Of a stretch of 64,000 bases of DNA, positions 35,611 through 45,054 are shown in pieces; position 1 is the stretch's first letter; the number at the start of each line of letters is the position of its first letter. The stretch spans positions 1 to 64,000 of the forward strand of contig LGRT01000014.1 of the NCBI GenBank assembly GCA_001642945.1, read 5' to 3'. This DNA is from Rhodobacteraceae bacterium SB2. GTDB lineage: Bacteria > Pseudomonadota > Alphaproteobacteria > Rhodobacterales > Rhodobacteraceae. Under the pieces are notes generated by a model, which was not told the origin of the DNA, made no database searches, and saw nothing but the letters and a program-made list of their open reading frames with translations. A program made the position numbers and the translations under genes.

Positions 35611-36528
35611 ATGACCTATAACCGTATTCAACAGCGGGCGCTGGAGGTCTTAGAACCGGGGCGTTTGGGCGATTTATACAGTAAAATTACCGACTATTTG
35701 ATCGCAGCTTTGGTGATTTTGAACATAATGGCCGTAACGCTGGAATCGGTCAGTGATTTTTCAGTCACCTATGCGTCTCAATTTTACTTTTTCGAAGTGT
35801 TTAGCGTGGCGATTTTTTCGGTGGAATATTTACTGCGCGTTTGGGCTTGCGCAGCACGCTCTGATCCCGGCTCAAAGCTATTTGGCAGTTACCGGCTGGG
35901 TTATATTTTCAGCTTTAGCGGATTGATCGATATGGTTTCAATCATTCCATTTTATTTGCAGGCTTTGTTTCCGGGGCTGGATTTACGCGTTTTGCGAACT
36001 TTGCGTTTGCTGCGCATTTTTAAATTGTCAAATTACAATACGGCAATCGAAGATTTGTTCAGCGCCATTTATGAAGAGCGTAAATCGTTTATTGCCGCTC
36101 TTTATCTTTTGGTGATTGCCTTCGTTCTGACCTCTTCTTTGATTTATTTCGCCGAAACCAAAGCCCAGCCCGACAAGTTCGGCTCTATTCCGGATTCAAT
36201 GTATTGGTCACTGATCACGCTGACCACCGTGGGCTATGGCGATGTCAGCCCCGTGACATGGATTGGAAAAGTGATTTCGATCATTACCGCTTTGATGGGC
36301 GTATCCGTTGTGGCGCTTTTAACGGGTATTTTAGCCAACGCGTTTAGCAATCAAATCGCCCGTCGGAAGATGATTTTCGAAGATCAAATCCGTGAAGCGC
36401 TGCAAGATGGCGTGGTGGACGCTGTAGAAAGCCGATCCTTAGAGGCTTTGCGCAAAGAATTCGGCCTCTCATCGCAACAAGCAGATGCGTTAATGCGCCA
36501 TGTTCAACGCGAAAAACGTATGGAATAA
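35611..36528 (+). CDS. Voltage-gated potassium channel, six-segment type
   Basis: A 305-residue inner-membrane channel. Segments S1-S4 lie in residues about 25-150; S4 is RVLRTLRLLRIFKL, with arginines at every third position, as in true voltage sensors. The pore loop has TLTTVGYGD, the K+ selectivity filter, between S5 and S6. The cytosolic tail (about 245-305) is charged and contains DGVVDAVESRSLEALRKEFGLSSQQADAL, a helical motif typical of roseobacter members. Stands alone; physiological role (membrane potential or K+ efflux) not visible. Confidence 0.92.
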   Translation: MTYNRIQQRALEVLEPGRLGDLYSKITDYLIAALVILNIMAVTLESVSDFSVTYASQFYFFEVFSVAIFSVEYLLRVWACAARSDPGSKLFGSYRLGYIFSFSGLIDMVSIIPFYLQALFPGLDLRVLRTLRLLRIFKLSNYNTAIEDLFSAIYEERKSFIAALYLLVIAFVLTSSLIYFAETKAQPDKFGSIPDSMYWSLITLTTVGYGDVSPVTWIGKVISIITALMGVSVVALLTGILANAFSNQIARRKMIFEDQIREALQDGVVDAVESRSLEALRKEFGLSSQQADALMRHVQREKRME

Positions 36529-36684
36529 CGCGCAGTCTTTTGCGCGTTAAAAAGCGCGGGCGCTGTGTCAATCTGTATCGCTTTATGCGATGGAAAACGA
36601 CTTTAATGTCGGTAATGCGAGCGCATAATCGAGCATAATTTTTATACAGGTTTGAATATCCACCCATTTTGAGTGATCTGATTT

Positions 36685-37602
36685 ATGCGCTTAGCGTCTT
36701 TCGTTTCAACCCCCGTATCGCGCGCTAAACTTTTGCGCGGAAACGGGATTTGTGTAGGCTCTATTTTTCTGTTTTCTTTGGCCTTTCCCGCCGCCGATCT
36801 GTTGTTGCAGAATTGGGGTGTTTTGGGGTTGATTTTGATCCGGAATATGCTGGCATTTGGCCTAATCCTACTATTTTTTATTGCGCTATTAGGCGCGCAG
36901 GGGCTGCGCGATTTACCATGGGCGAAAGGCTTCTGGATTGGCTTTACAGGCTTTGGAATTGGTTCAACCTTATTGATTTATGCGCAGGCAATAAGCGATC
37001 CGATCACCGCCGCTTTGGCGGCTGCAGCGATGCCGATTTCTGCTGTTTCTATTGAGATAATTTTAGATAAACGGCGGCTTACTCTTCCGTTTTCTATGGG
37101 GTTGGTCTTGGTTTTGATGGGGGGGTGTGTTGCCACTGGGGCGGGGCTTATTGGTTTTAATTTGGGTTGGGGCCTGATGGTCGGGTTGGTTTCGGTGTCG
37201 TTTTTTGCCTGGGGATCGAGGGCGAGTGTTGTAAACCTGCCCGACACCTCGCCGCTTGCGCGCACTGTCGTCACCACGTTTGGCATGTGGGGTTTTACGC
37301 TGTTCTTATGGGGCTTTGGGCGGATATTTGGATGGGCAGGGGCGCATATTCCCCCGCCAAGCGCTGAGCATCTCATTCCAATGTGTATTTACGCGCTTTT
37401 AGGAGTGGGAATTTCGCAATTGCTTTGGGTGAAAGGTGTTGGCGAAATTGGGATCGCAATTGCTTCTTTCCATCTGAACGCTGCGCCATTTTACGTGATG
37501 ATCGTGATGGTGGCTTTTGGCCAGAGTTTGCAAATCACGCAGGTGATTGGCGCTGCTATTCTGGCATTTGGGGTGATCTTATCGCAAACTAAAAAGGCTT
37601 AA
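36685..37602 (+). CDS. EamA/DMT-family transporter
   Basis: A 305-residue membrane protein with ten predicted segments and two EamA halves; IKYSDPITAALAAAAMPISAV-like ISDPITAALAAAAMPISAVS closes the first half. LNAAPFYVMIVMVAFGQSL marks the end of the second. Probably a metabolite exporter; cargo unknown. A 157-base gap separates it from the K+ channel, so it likely has its own promoter. One of three such genes here, none closely alike. Confidence 0.86.
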   Translation: MRLASFVSTPVSRAKLLRGNGICVGSIFLFSLAFPAADLLLQNWGVLGLILIRNMLAFGLILLFFIALLGAQGLRDLPWAKGFWIGFTGFGIGSTLLIYAQAISDPITAALAAAAMPISAVSIEIILDKRRLTLPFSMGLVLVLMGGCVATGAGLIGFNLGWGLMVGLVSVSFFAWGSRASVVNLPDTSPLARTVVTTFGMWGFTLFLWGFGRIFGWAGAHIPPPSAEHLIPMCIYALLGVGISQLLWVKGVGEIGIAIASFHLNAAPFYVMIVMVAFGQSLQITQVIGAAILAFGVILSQTKKA

Positions 37603-37640
37603 GGCCAAAATCTTCTATCGCGCCCCAGCTGCGATGTAGA

Positions 37641-38483
37641 TCAAATATTAGGCTCGCCCTGCAGCCCTAACAGCTTGCGAAACCCTGTCCAATAGCCGGG
37701 CAGGCGGGGAGGCTTGGTGAGACCATCATGAATTTCATTTGACCATTGCGCCATTTCATCCGCGGCAAATGCGCGGCCCCAATCTAAAAATGCCGCGGCT
37801 TCGGCAGGGCGTAAGCGGCAGGCGCTTCCTACCAGCCCGATTAATGTTTCGGCCGGCGAATACCATTCATCTTGGATGCCGGTGACTTTGCGTTGCAAAA
37901 TTGGCCCCATCAAGCGCATCAGGCGGTTTTCAGAAAATTGTAAGAGTAGCTTGCCCATGTCATCGCGCGTGTAGTGAATAAGGGGGGGGAACGTATCAAA
38001 AAAAACCGCTTTGCCCTGAACGATTGCAAAATTTCGGATTGAGGGGTGAAACCCGACGCGCCCATCTTCCGGGCTTAAATTATTCCAAAACCTGGCGATC
38101 ACTTGGCCGGCCGCGTTCAGCATCTGCAACGCTTGTGCATGTGAGGCATTGATCATCAGCGGCCGCATCAATGCGTTGCTGTCAAGCGCTTCTTGAACAA
38201 TCACTGGAAAGCGGCGCCCATCCATCTCTAACAATAAAAATTCTGTCTCTGGCAGGCCAACCCCGGTTTTATGCAGAATGGCGACATAATCGGTATGGTT
38301 TTTTGCAAGCTGATCCAGCGCGCCATGGTCGGACAGGCTTTGGTATATTTTGATGACTTTGCTGCGGAAAGGCCCCGTACGGGGTTGGAATGGCGCGCAA
38401 AAATAGCCTAGTTTTGAGATGGTGGTGCCACGCGCGGCGTTATCGGCGCGGATCAGTTGTTTTAGCGCGTCTTGATCAACCAT
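37641..38483 (-). CDS. Hypothetical protein, kinase-like
   Basis: A 280-residue soluble protein without signal peptide. ATG 38483 has AAGGGG 7 bases upstream and is preferred to 38501. The layout recalls an aminoglycoside/lipid-kinase-like fold: an early basic region, LLEMDGRRFPVIVQEALDSN, and VGFHPSIRNFAIVQGKAVFFDTFPP, which resembles a catalytic H-x-x-x-x-N followed by a metal-binding D of such kinases. Phosphotransfer is only a suggestion. It lies 75 bases downstream of the beta-helix gene on the same strand, so the two may act together. Confidence 0.55.
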   Translation of the reverse strand: MVDQDALKQLIRADNAARGTTISKLGYFCAPFQPRTGPFRSKVIKIYQSLSDHGALDQLAKNHTDYVAILHKTGVGLPETEFLLLEMDGRRFPVIVQEALDSNALMRPLMINASHAQALQMLNAAGQVIARFWNNLSPEDGRVGFHPSIRNFAIVQGKAVFFDTFPPLIHYTRDDMGKLLLQFSENRLMRLMGPILQRKVTGIQDEWYSPAETLIGLVGSACRLRPAEAAAFLDWGRAFAADEMAQWSNEIHDGLTKPPRLPGYWTGFRKLLGLQGEPNI

Positions 38484-38558
38484 CCTATGCCCCTTTACCA
38501 TCTTGTTTTCGTAAGGGCGCTATACGCGTTCGCGGGCGGGATGGCCAGAGCTGCAGGG

Positions 38559-40844
38559 TTAACGATCACAGCGCAGTTGGAGCCCCAGTTTGCCTTTCAC
38601 CGCCTCGGGCCAAACGATGGCTGCCTGATCTTTATCGGATCCGTATTGCAGCTCGATATAAGGCAAAGCGTGTCGGCGCGCTTCAGACGGCGTCAGGATA
38701 GGACTTTTTGCGATCAGCGTATCCGCATCCAGGCACTGGGCTTGAAAAGGCAGGCGCTGCGCCGTGTCGATGGTCCAAAGGGTGGCGGCGCTGTTCTGAT
38801 GATGCGTTAAGCGCAAGGGGTTGGCGCTTTGGGTGGTAATATTGTTGAAATTATTACCATGAAATTGAATTTGAAAAAACCGCTCCCGGTCAAGATCAGA
38901 TAGGCTGGTATCGACCGCCTCGATCCGGTCAATAGAGCCATTGATGGCACGGAAGTTATTGCCATTCACGCTCAGGTCCGACAGGCCGTGGCGCTGGCCA
39001 TAGGGTTTAAGAACCAGAAAGGAAAAGGATGGCGCGACATTGCTGCATAAGAAAATATTATCGCTTATAGTGAGCGCCGAAAAGCCAAACCCGGTTGTAT
39101 AATCAGGCTTGGCGTCATGTTCATTGGTCCATTCAATAAAACAATTATCGACATAATTGCCCGTGATGGTGCTGGTCGTGTTGGTTTGCGTCAGGGCAAT
39201 TCCAGCCAGCCGAATGCCGTTTGATCTTTCGTCGCCCTGATAAAAATGATTGCCGCTGATGATATTATTTGAACCGCTTAAAATGGCGAAATGACGAAAT
39301 TGGGACGCGCGGTTATCGCGCAGTTTGATATCATTTGCATTGGCATTCAACGCGATGCTCACCCGATCTTGTGCGGCAAGCAAGGATTCTGCGGTGATAA
39401 AATGGCAGCGGTCAATCAACATGCCTTGGCAGCCCCAGCCGGTTGAGGTGAGACCGCGATAGCGGGGTTTGGTAATCACGCAATCAGCGATATGAAACGT
39501 ATCACCTGCCCGCGCCAGCATGATACCGTTGGCGATACTGTTGCATTTGAGGTTGACGTTTTGCAGCATAAATTTCTGCAATTGATCAAAGCCGCTGAAG
39601 TCCAGCATGTATTTAAAGCGTGTGAAGGTAAAATCTTGCGTTCCTTCGGCATCATAAAGCGCTTCTGAAAGCGTTGCTTCGCTGGTATTGATATCCACAG
39701 AGGTCACATAGATTTCACGGCCAACGCCATTGCCTTCAACCAGTGAGCCGGCTTGGATATTCGCACTATTGTTGAGATTGCGCAGCTTTTTGGGATCGGA
39801 TGGCGAGTAGGTTCCGCGTGAGATGACAATATCGTTTTCCCATGCTGTATTGCGCCGGGCATATAACTCTCCGTTTCGAATAACCCGCCGCACCGCATAT
39901 CCCTGCCGCGTAGAAACGGCTTCTTGAAGATCGATCGGGGCATTCACGCCGATGGTGCGCCCCCCCAGATCCAAGGCGTCATGATCGCCGCTGTTCAAAA
40001 GGGCTTGAAAGGCTTTTTTGAAGGCAAGCTCTTCTTCACCGAACGCATCAATATAGGTGGTGAAGTCGAAATTATTCTGCAGCACAAACGGTGCTGATAC
40101 GGGCAATTTAACCGTACCGCGAAACAACAATTTCGAACGCAGGGTCAGACCCTTTTCAATATAAAATTGTCCTTCTGGCACCAATAATCTACGCCCTGCT
40201 GCGGCGTCATCCGCGGCAGTGAATGCATCATAATTTGGGGTTTCGCCATCGCCTATGGCGCCGTAATCGCGGATATCCAAGATATTTGTGCTGTGAAGCA
40301 TGAATAAGGCGCTGACATCTTCGATCTGCAAGCTTTCAATGCGGATAATCCCACCATTCTGACCCGTCAGGTCAAGCCCGAAATGGCCATAATCGGGATC
40401 AGTGCCCCAAACCATATCCACCCCGTCGCGCAGACCAGGGCCAATAATAGCGCTGACGTTCAACAATTGGCTATAGTCTGTGGGCACCACCGAGGGGCCT
40501 ATTTGGGTGACTTGGGCAATATGCGCGCCCGAAGCGGCACCGGCCCAGCCCGCGATGCGGACCCCCGGAAAATGCCCGCTGACCACCTTAACCCTACATC
40601 TTATCCTGAGATAGGTTTCTTTGAGTATTGGGGTTTGTGTGAAGCTGCGCAATTTTTGCACTTCGATCGATTTTCGCAGCTCGAGGCAGACGCCAAAATC
40701 GCTATCGCCCGTCACCAAGCTGGCATCCGAGCTTAGATCGTATCTGTGATCGCCGGCTACCCCATCGCCGCTTGACCAATTCTTTAGCCCTTCTGCAAAG
40801 GTAGGTGGCGTAAATCTGGCAGCCTCGATCATGCCCAAACCCAT
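38559..40844 (-). CDS. Right-handed beta-helix (pectate-lyase-like) protein
   Basis: A 761-residue protein. Residues about 1-185 look like a carbohydrate-binding jelly-roll (phage-tail-fibre-like). At 190 comes ILDIRDYGAIGDGETPNYDAF, the entry motif of the pectate-lyase-3/GH28-type superfamily, followed by a long helix of short beta repeats rich in N (SNNIISGNHFYQGD, STITGNYVDN, LTISDNIFL, LSVNGNNF). No signal peptide or T1SS repeat is visible, so it is either cytosolic or exported in another way. Polysaccharide lyase, hydrolase or tailspike-like binding are all possible; no catalytic residue was assigned. Confidence 0.75.
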   Translation of the reverse strand: MGLGMIEAARFTPPTFAEGLKNWSSGDGVAGDHRYDLSSDASLVTGDSDFGVCLELRKSIEVQKLRSFTQTPILKETYLRIRCRVKVVSGHFPGVRIAGWAGAASGAHIAQVTQIGPSVVPTDYSQLLNVSAIIGPGLRDGVDMVWGTDPDYGHFGLDLTGQNGGIIRIESLQIEDVSALFMLHSTNILDIRDYGAIGDGETPNYDAFTAADDAAAGRRLLVPEGQFYIEKGLTLRSKLLFRGTVKLPVSAPFVLQNNFDFTTYIDAFGEEELAFKKAFQALLNSGDHDALDLGGRTIGVNAPIDLQEAVSTRQGYAVRRVIRNGELYARRNTAWENDIVISRGTYSPSDPKKLRNLNNSANIQAGSLVEGNGVGREIYVTSVDINTSEATLSEALYDAEGTQDFTFTRFKYMLDFSGFDQLQKFMLQNVNLKCNSIANGIMLARAGDTFHIADCVITKPRYRGLTSTGWGCQGMLIDRCHFITAESLLAAQDRVSIALNANANDIKLRDNRASQFRHFAILSGSNNIISGNHFYQGDERSNGIRLAGIALTQTNTTSTITGNYVDNCFIEWTNEHDAKPDYTTGFGFSALTISDNIFLCSNVAPSFSFLVLKPYGQRHGLSDLSVNGNNFRAINGSIDRIEAVDTSLSDLDRERFFQIQFHGNNFNNITTQSANPLRLTHHQNSAATLWTIDTAQRLPFQAQCLDADTLIAKSPILTPSEARRHALPYIELQYGSDKDQAAIVWPEAVKGKLGLQLRCDR

Positions 40845-40931
40845 ATTCTTCCCTTTTCACATGGTTGCGTGCAGCCGTGTTAGGGTTTTTGGGTTAAGAT
40901 GGTCCGCGCGCAACGCGCGCTGGGCTGCCGG

Positions 40932-41333
40932 TTACACGCTGAAATCTGAGCTTGGTAAGATTTCCACCCCGGAAATTTTCCAGCTTTCTCCCAGCTTGAC
41001 CATGTAATAACGCAGATAATGCGCTTTTTTGTTTCGATCAAAAATTTGGATATTCTGGGCCATACCATGGTGATAAGGGTCAACGCTTAAAAAGGTTACC
41101 TTCCCAGGTTTCCAGACCATAGGATAGCCGCGTTTGACCATCGATTCAAAATTAGCAGGCCCCCCAAAGATGGATTGGATAGACGGGCTTGCATAGCTGA
41201 AGGCTTCTGCAAAATCATCGAGCTGAAATGCCTCTAATTGCCGAGAGATCGTGGCTTGGATATCTTCCTTATCACCGGCGAAGATTGGCGCTGCCAAAAA
41301 GAACAGGGCGCATATAAATGAAATTAGTCGCAT
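40932..41333 (-). CDS. DUF4864 protein, secreted
   Basis: A 133-residue protein with a signal peptide (about 1-19, MRLISFICALFFLAAPIFAG). The mature part IQATISRQLEAFQLDDFAEAFSYASPSIQSIFG and the VKLGESWKISGVEIL end are the DUF4864 pattern, an NTF2-like fold. Function is not known. GGAG-like AGGAGA lies upstream. Located between the LysRS gene and the beta-helix gene, all leftward. Confidence 0.85.
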   Translation of the reverse strand: MRLISFICALFFLAAPIFAGDKEDIQATISRQLEAFQLDDFAEAFSYASPSIQSIFGGPANFESMVKRGYPMVWKPGKVTFLSVDPYHHGMAQNIQIFDRNKKAHYLRYYMVKLGESWKISGVEILPSSDFSV

Positions 41334-41379
41334 ATATTTCTCCTCTCTTGCGCAAAAGCTAGATCAGAGATTTATAAAA

Positions 41380-42960
41380 TCAATCTTTCACAAATCCGCC
41401 GCTTAAAGCGTGGTCGATCAAAGCCACGGTTTCTGTAAGGCCGTAAAGGGCAATAAACCCTCCAAACCGTGGGCCTTGGCTGGCGCCCAATAGCACCTCG
41501 TAAATGGCTTTAAACCAAGCGCGCAGCGGTTCAAAACGCTCGCGGCCACAGGCAAAGACGATGCTTTGCAGCTGTTCGGGGTCAAGCGGCCCCTGATAAG
41601 CTGCCAATTGATCGCGTAAATCCTGAAGCGCGCTGCGCTCAAGATCAGAAGGCGCACGGTAGGTTTTGGTGGGTTTGACGAAATCATTATAATACCGCAC
41701 CGCAAACCCCGCTGCTTGATCTAGACCGGGATGACTGGCGGCTGAGGTATCCGGGGCGTAGCGCTGAATAAAGCCCCATAATTGGTCTTTTTCATCTGCA
41801 TTGGCAACCGCAGCCAGATTGAGCAACATACTAAAAGACACGGCCATATCGGGCTTTGGCGCATTCTGCCCATGAATATGGAAAATGGGGTTGTTCAATT
41901 GCGCCGCCGGCTCTTGTGTGTGGAAGGCTTTCAGCTGCTGCTGGTATTCATCCATGGCCTTCGGAATCACGTCAAAATGCATCCGTTTTGCGGTTTTTGG
42001 TTTGAGATACATAAAATAAGACAGGCTTTCGGTGGTGGCATAGCGCAGCCATTCGTCAATAGAGACTCCATTGCCTGAGGTTTTAGAAATTTTCTGCCCC
42101 TGCTCGTCTAAGAAAAGCTCATAGGTGAAATGTTCGGGGGCGCGCGCGCCCAAGAGCCGGCAAATTTTGTCATAAATGGGTGTGTTGGTCGAATGGTCTT
42201 TGCCATACATTTCAAAGTCAACGCCCAGCGCTGCCCAGCGGGCGCCGAAATCAGGTTTCCATTGAAGTTTCACATTGCCACCGGTCACCGGAAGGGTGAA
42301 TTCACGCCCGTCCTCATCATCGAATGTCACAGTGCCTGCTTGTGCGTCAACCGCCTTCATCGGCACGTAGAGCACCCGACCCGTTTCTGGGTGTATTGGT
42401 AGAAATATTGAATAGCTCTGGCGCCGCTCTTCGCGCAATGAGGCGAGCATTACCTCCATAATCGCGTCGTATTTTTCCGCCGCGCGCAAAAGGATTTTGT
42501 CAAATTGCCCTGATCTGTAAAAGTCTGTGGCTGAGTAAAATTCATAGTCAAATCCGAACGTGTCTAAAAATCGGCGCAGCATGGCATTGTTATGGTGCCC
42601 AAAGCTTTCATAATCTCCAAACGGGTCGGGCACAGAGGTCAGCGGCTTTTGCATATGAGCATGCAAACGCTCTGGGTTTGGCACATTTCCCGGAACTTTG
42701 CGCATACCGTCCAAATCATCCGAAAAACAGATTAACTTGGTTGGTATGTCACTGATTTGTTGAAATGCATGCATCACCATTGTGGTGCGCGACACTTCGC
42801 CAAACGTACCAATATGGGGAAGACCAGAAGGCCCATAGCCCGTTTCAAAGAGCACATAGCCTTTTTCCGGTGGCGCTGCGGAATAGCGTTTGAGCAGCCT
42901 GCGTGCCTCTTCAAAAGGCCAAGCTTTCGCACTTAGGGCGAGGTCACGCATATTTGACAT
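41380..42960 (-). CDS. lysK: Lysyl-tRNA synthetase, class I
   Basis: A 526-residue class I (archaeal-type) LysRS that charges tRNA-Lys. ATG 42960 ([16 protein letters not shown]) follows GGAG by 9 bases; a frame extending to 42999 lacks support. The class I signatures are PHIGTFGE (for HIGH) and KISKTSG (for KMSKS). [15 protein letters not shown] is the family's amino-acid site region. Class I LysRS replaces the usual class II enzyme in many alphaproteobacteria. Probably monocistronic. Confidence 0.95.
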   Translation of the reverse strand: MSNMRDLALSAKAWPFEEARRLLKRYSAAPPEKGYVLFETGYGPSGLPHIGTFGEVSRTTMVMHAFQQISDIPTKLICFSDDLDGMRKVPGNVPNPERLHAHMQKPLTSVPDPFGDYESFGHHNNAMLRRFLDTFGFDYEFYSATDFYRSGQFDKILLRAAEKYDAIMEVMLASLREERRQSYSIFLPIHPETGRVLYVPMKAVDAQAGTVTFDDEDGREFTLPVTGGNVKLQWKPDFGARWAALGVDFEMYGKDHSTNTPIYDKICRLLGARAPEHFTYELFLDEQGQKISKTSGNGVSIDEWLRYATTESLSYFMYLKPKTAKRMHFDVIPKAMDEYQQQLKAFHTQEPAAQLNNPIFHIHGQNAPKPDMAVSFSMLLNLAAVANADEKDQLWGFIQRYAPDTSAASHPGLDQAAGFAVRYYNDFVKPTKTYRAPSDLERSALQDLRDQLAAYQGPLDPEQLQSIVFACGRERFEPLRAWFKAIYEVLLGASQGPRFGGFIALYGLTETVALIDHALSGGFVKD

Positions 42961-43087
42961 TGGTTCATTCTCCGAGATTGCCAGCAGGTCTGGTCCCAAA
43001 TTCCTGCTGAGGGTTGCGGCTTCCTATTGCGACTGGACCAATAGGTCAATATTCTCTAAAAAAGACCTGTTGCTGTAGGATCAGATA

Positions 43088-43513
43088 ATGGCTGAAAATA
43101 TCCCAAAAGTTTTAACCTCACAGGATTGTCTAGTGACATTGATGATGGCTATCTCGGCTTCGGATGGTCGCATTTTAACCGCCGAGCTGGTGAAAATTCA
43201 ATCGGCTGTGAATCATTTGCCGATTTTTGCCGATTATGACGTGGATCGGTTCACGCTGATGTCGCAGGTGGTATTTAATCTTTTTGAAAAAGAAGAGGGG
43301 CTGGATATGCTTTTTGGCCTCATTCGCGAAAACCTACCGGATCGACTATTTGAAACCGCCTATGCTTTATGTTGCGATGTAGCGGCGGCGGATGGCATTA
43401 TTCGTGAACCTGAATTACGGCTTTTGGAAGAAATGCGATATGAGCTGAATATCGATCGCTTGCACGCCGCCGCGATCGAGCGCGGCGCGCGCGCGCGCCA
43501 CGTCACTGCCTAG
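43088..43513 (+). CDS. TerB-family protein
   Basis: A 141-residue cytosolic all-helical protein. MMAISASDGRILTAELVKIQ and CCDVAAADGIIREPELRLLEEMRYEL are the two repeats with Asp/Glu that mark the TerB (tellurite resistance/metal-sensing) fold. No other ter genes are nearby, so a tellurite role is unlikely; stand-alone TerB proteins are common in this group and uncharacterised. The C-terminus is arginine- and alanine-rich (RGARARH). Divergent from lysK, convergent with dacB. Confidence 0.82.
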   Translation: MAENIPKVLTSQDCLVTLMMAISASDGRILTAELVKIQSAVNHLPIFADYDVDRFTLMSQVVFNLFEKEEGLDMLFGLIRENLPDRLFETAYALCCDVAAADGIIREPELRLLEEMRYELNIDRLHAAAIERGARARHVTA

Positions 43514-43519
43514 CGCAAT

Positions 43520-45001
43520 TTAAAGTTTTTGTGACCATTTGCGCAGCACGTTTTGCTGCAATTGCTTGGCCCGTCTGTTCCAGTAACGCGCATTTCGCGA
43601 GGTTTCTCGCGCTGAGGCCAATAATTTTTGCCGCTGCTCAAGATCCTGACAGAAAATGGCAAAGGCATAGGGTCGCACAACCCCTTCCGTGACATAGCCC
43701 GCCAAGGCGCTGACATAATGCAACGTACCGGTTTTCGCCAGGATCAGCGCCCCGGATGCGCGATCAAGATTGCCACGGGCATCTCGCGGTTTGATTTTCT
43801 TCATCAATTTTGGAAACTCTGGCCATATTAGCAGCGCTTTTTGCAGCGCGCCTACCATATCATTGGGTGTCACCCGCGACGCAGCGCTGAGCCCCGAATG
43901 GTCAATGAATAGGCTATTTTGCATGCCTAATCTGACTTTTGCCCACCGGGTCATGTGGCGCGCTGAGGCCTCTAATTGCCCAATATTGCCACCTCTGGCG
44001 CGGGTGGCGGCCAAGCCCAGCATTTCGGCGGTGATATTGGTAGAATATTTCATCATATCTTTGATGATTTCTGCTAAGGGATCGCTTTGATAATTTGCCA
44101 GTACGGCCTGAGCAGATGGCATATCGGCCGCTTCGGCTTTGGGCAGCGCGACGCCTTGTGTCTTTAAAAGACTGCGCAGGACCTCAGCCGTATGGGCAGC
44201 GGGGCGCCTAACCGGCAACCAACGCCCACCAGTTTTGCCAAGGGCGCTGCGGGCAACATTCCATTCTTCATAATCAGATCTCGTAGAATATTTGAACACT
44301 GGCGCGCCGCGCTTTTCAATCACCAGCTTGACACCGCTGACTGCGGGGCGGTGGTTCAAGCCGCGCGCTTCAAGCCATGTTTGATAGCGCCCATTCTTTA
44401 ACTTCCATTCAAAGAATATCCGATTGTTATTCAGGTTCAGGCCGGAAAGGGCTGGGTTATAACCCACATGTGCCGGTTGCTGGGGATCGATCTGATATAT
44501 CTCTTTATAAGCGCCAGTGGCATAAAGAAAACGGCCCGTTATTGTTTTTAAGCCCGTCTTAGCCAGCGCTTTGGCCAGTTTTCCTAAAGCATCAGTGGTA
44601 AGCGTTGGATCCCCATCACCTTGCAAAATAAGATCGCCGGCCAAAACGCCATCTTTCACGCGGCCGGCCGTGGCAAGTGTGGTGTTAAAGCGAAAATCCT
44701 TGCCCAGCGTATCGAGCGCATAAAGCGCGGTGATCGCTTTTGTAACGCTGGCCGGTGCAAACGTATCCTCTCCGCGGTGGTTCTCGATCAACCCGCCTTG
44801 CGCCAGATCACATACTGCGCAGCCGCGCTTGCCACTGATGCTGGGTGTGGACAAAGCGCTGCGCAAGGCCGCAAAAGGTTGCGGAGCAGGGCGCGGTTTG
44901 GGCCGTAAGCTGCGCAGAGGCGCCGTTGCGGCAGCTGGTGAGGCCAAAAGTGAAGCTGCCAGCCATACTGCGAATTTTCGCCTTGTTATTTTATCGCTCA
45001 T
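43520..45001 (-). CDS. dacB: D-Ala-D-Ala carboxypeptidase/endopeptidase (PBP4 type)
   Basis: Peptidase family S13, 493 residues, trimming peptidoglycan stem peptides in the periplasm. The serine triad is complete: SVTK (APASVTKAITALYALD), the SxN motif (KYSTNITAEMLG) and KTG (ILAKTGTLHYVSALAGY). N-terminus TRRKFAVWLAASLLASPAAA is a signal peptide with a twin arginine, so Tat export is possible. A proline/arginine linker follows. Ends 6 bases from the convergent TerB gene. Confidence 0.94.
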   Translation of the reverse strand: MSDKITRRKFAVWLAASLLASPAAATAPLRSLRPKPRPAPQPFAALRSALSTPSISGKRGCAVCDLAQGGLIENHRGEDTFAPASVTKAITALYALDTLGKDFRFNTTLATAGRVKDGVLAGDLILQGDGDPTLTTDALGKLAKALAKTGLKTITGRFLYATGAYKEIYQIDPQQPAHVGYNPALSGLNLNNNRIFFEWKLKNGRYQTWLEARGLNHRPAVSGVKLVIEKRGAPVFKYSTRSDYEEWNVARSALGKTGGRWLPVRRPAAHTAEVLRSLLKTQGVALPKAEAADMPSAQAVLANYQSDPLAEIIKDMMKYSTNITAEMLGLAATRARGGNIGQLEASARHMTRWAKVRLGMQNSLFIDHSGLSAASRVTPNDMVGALQKALLIWPEFPKLMKKIKPRDARGNLDRASGALILAKTGTLHYVSALAGYVTEGVVRPYAFAIFCQDLEQRQKLLASARETSRNARYWNRRAKQLQQNVLRKWSQKL

Positions 45002-45054
45002 ATCTACACATATTCTTTGCTTGGGGCGTTTTAAATCCGAAATAAGGCTGTGTA

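Noticed and set aside
43480-43500. GCGC-rich alternating tract at the TerB gene end as a Z-DNA or repeat element
   Set aside because: It encodes the natural Arg/Ala tail of the protein and is too short to call.
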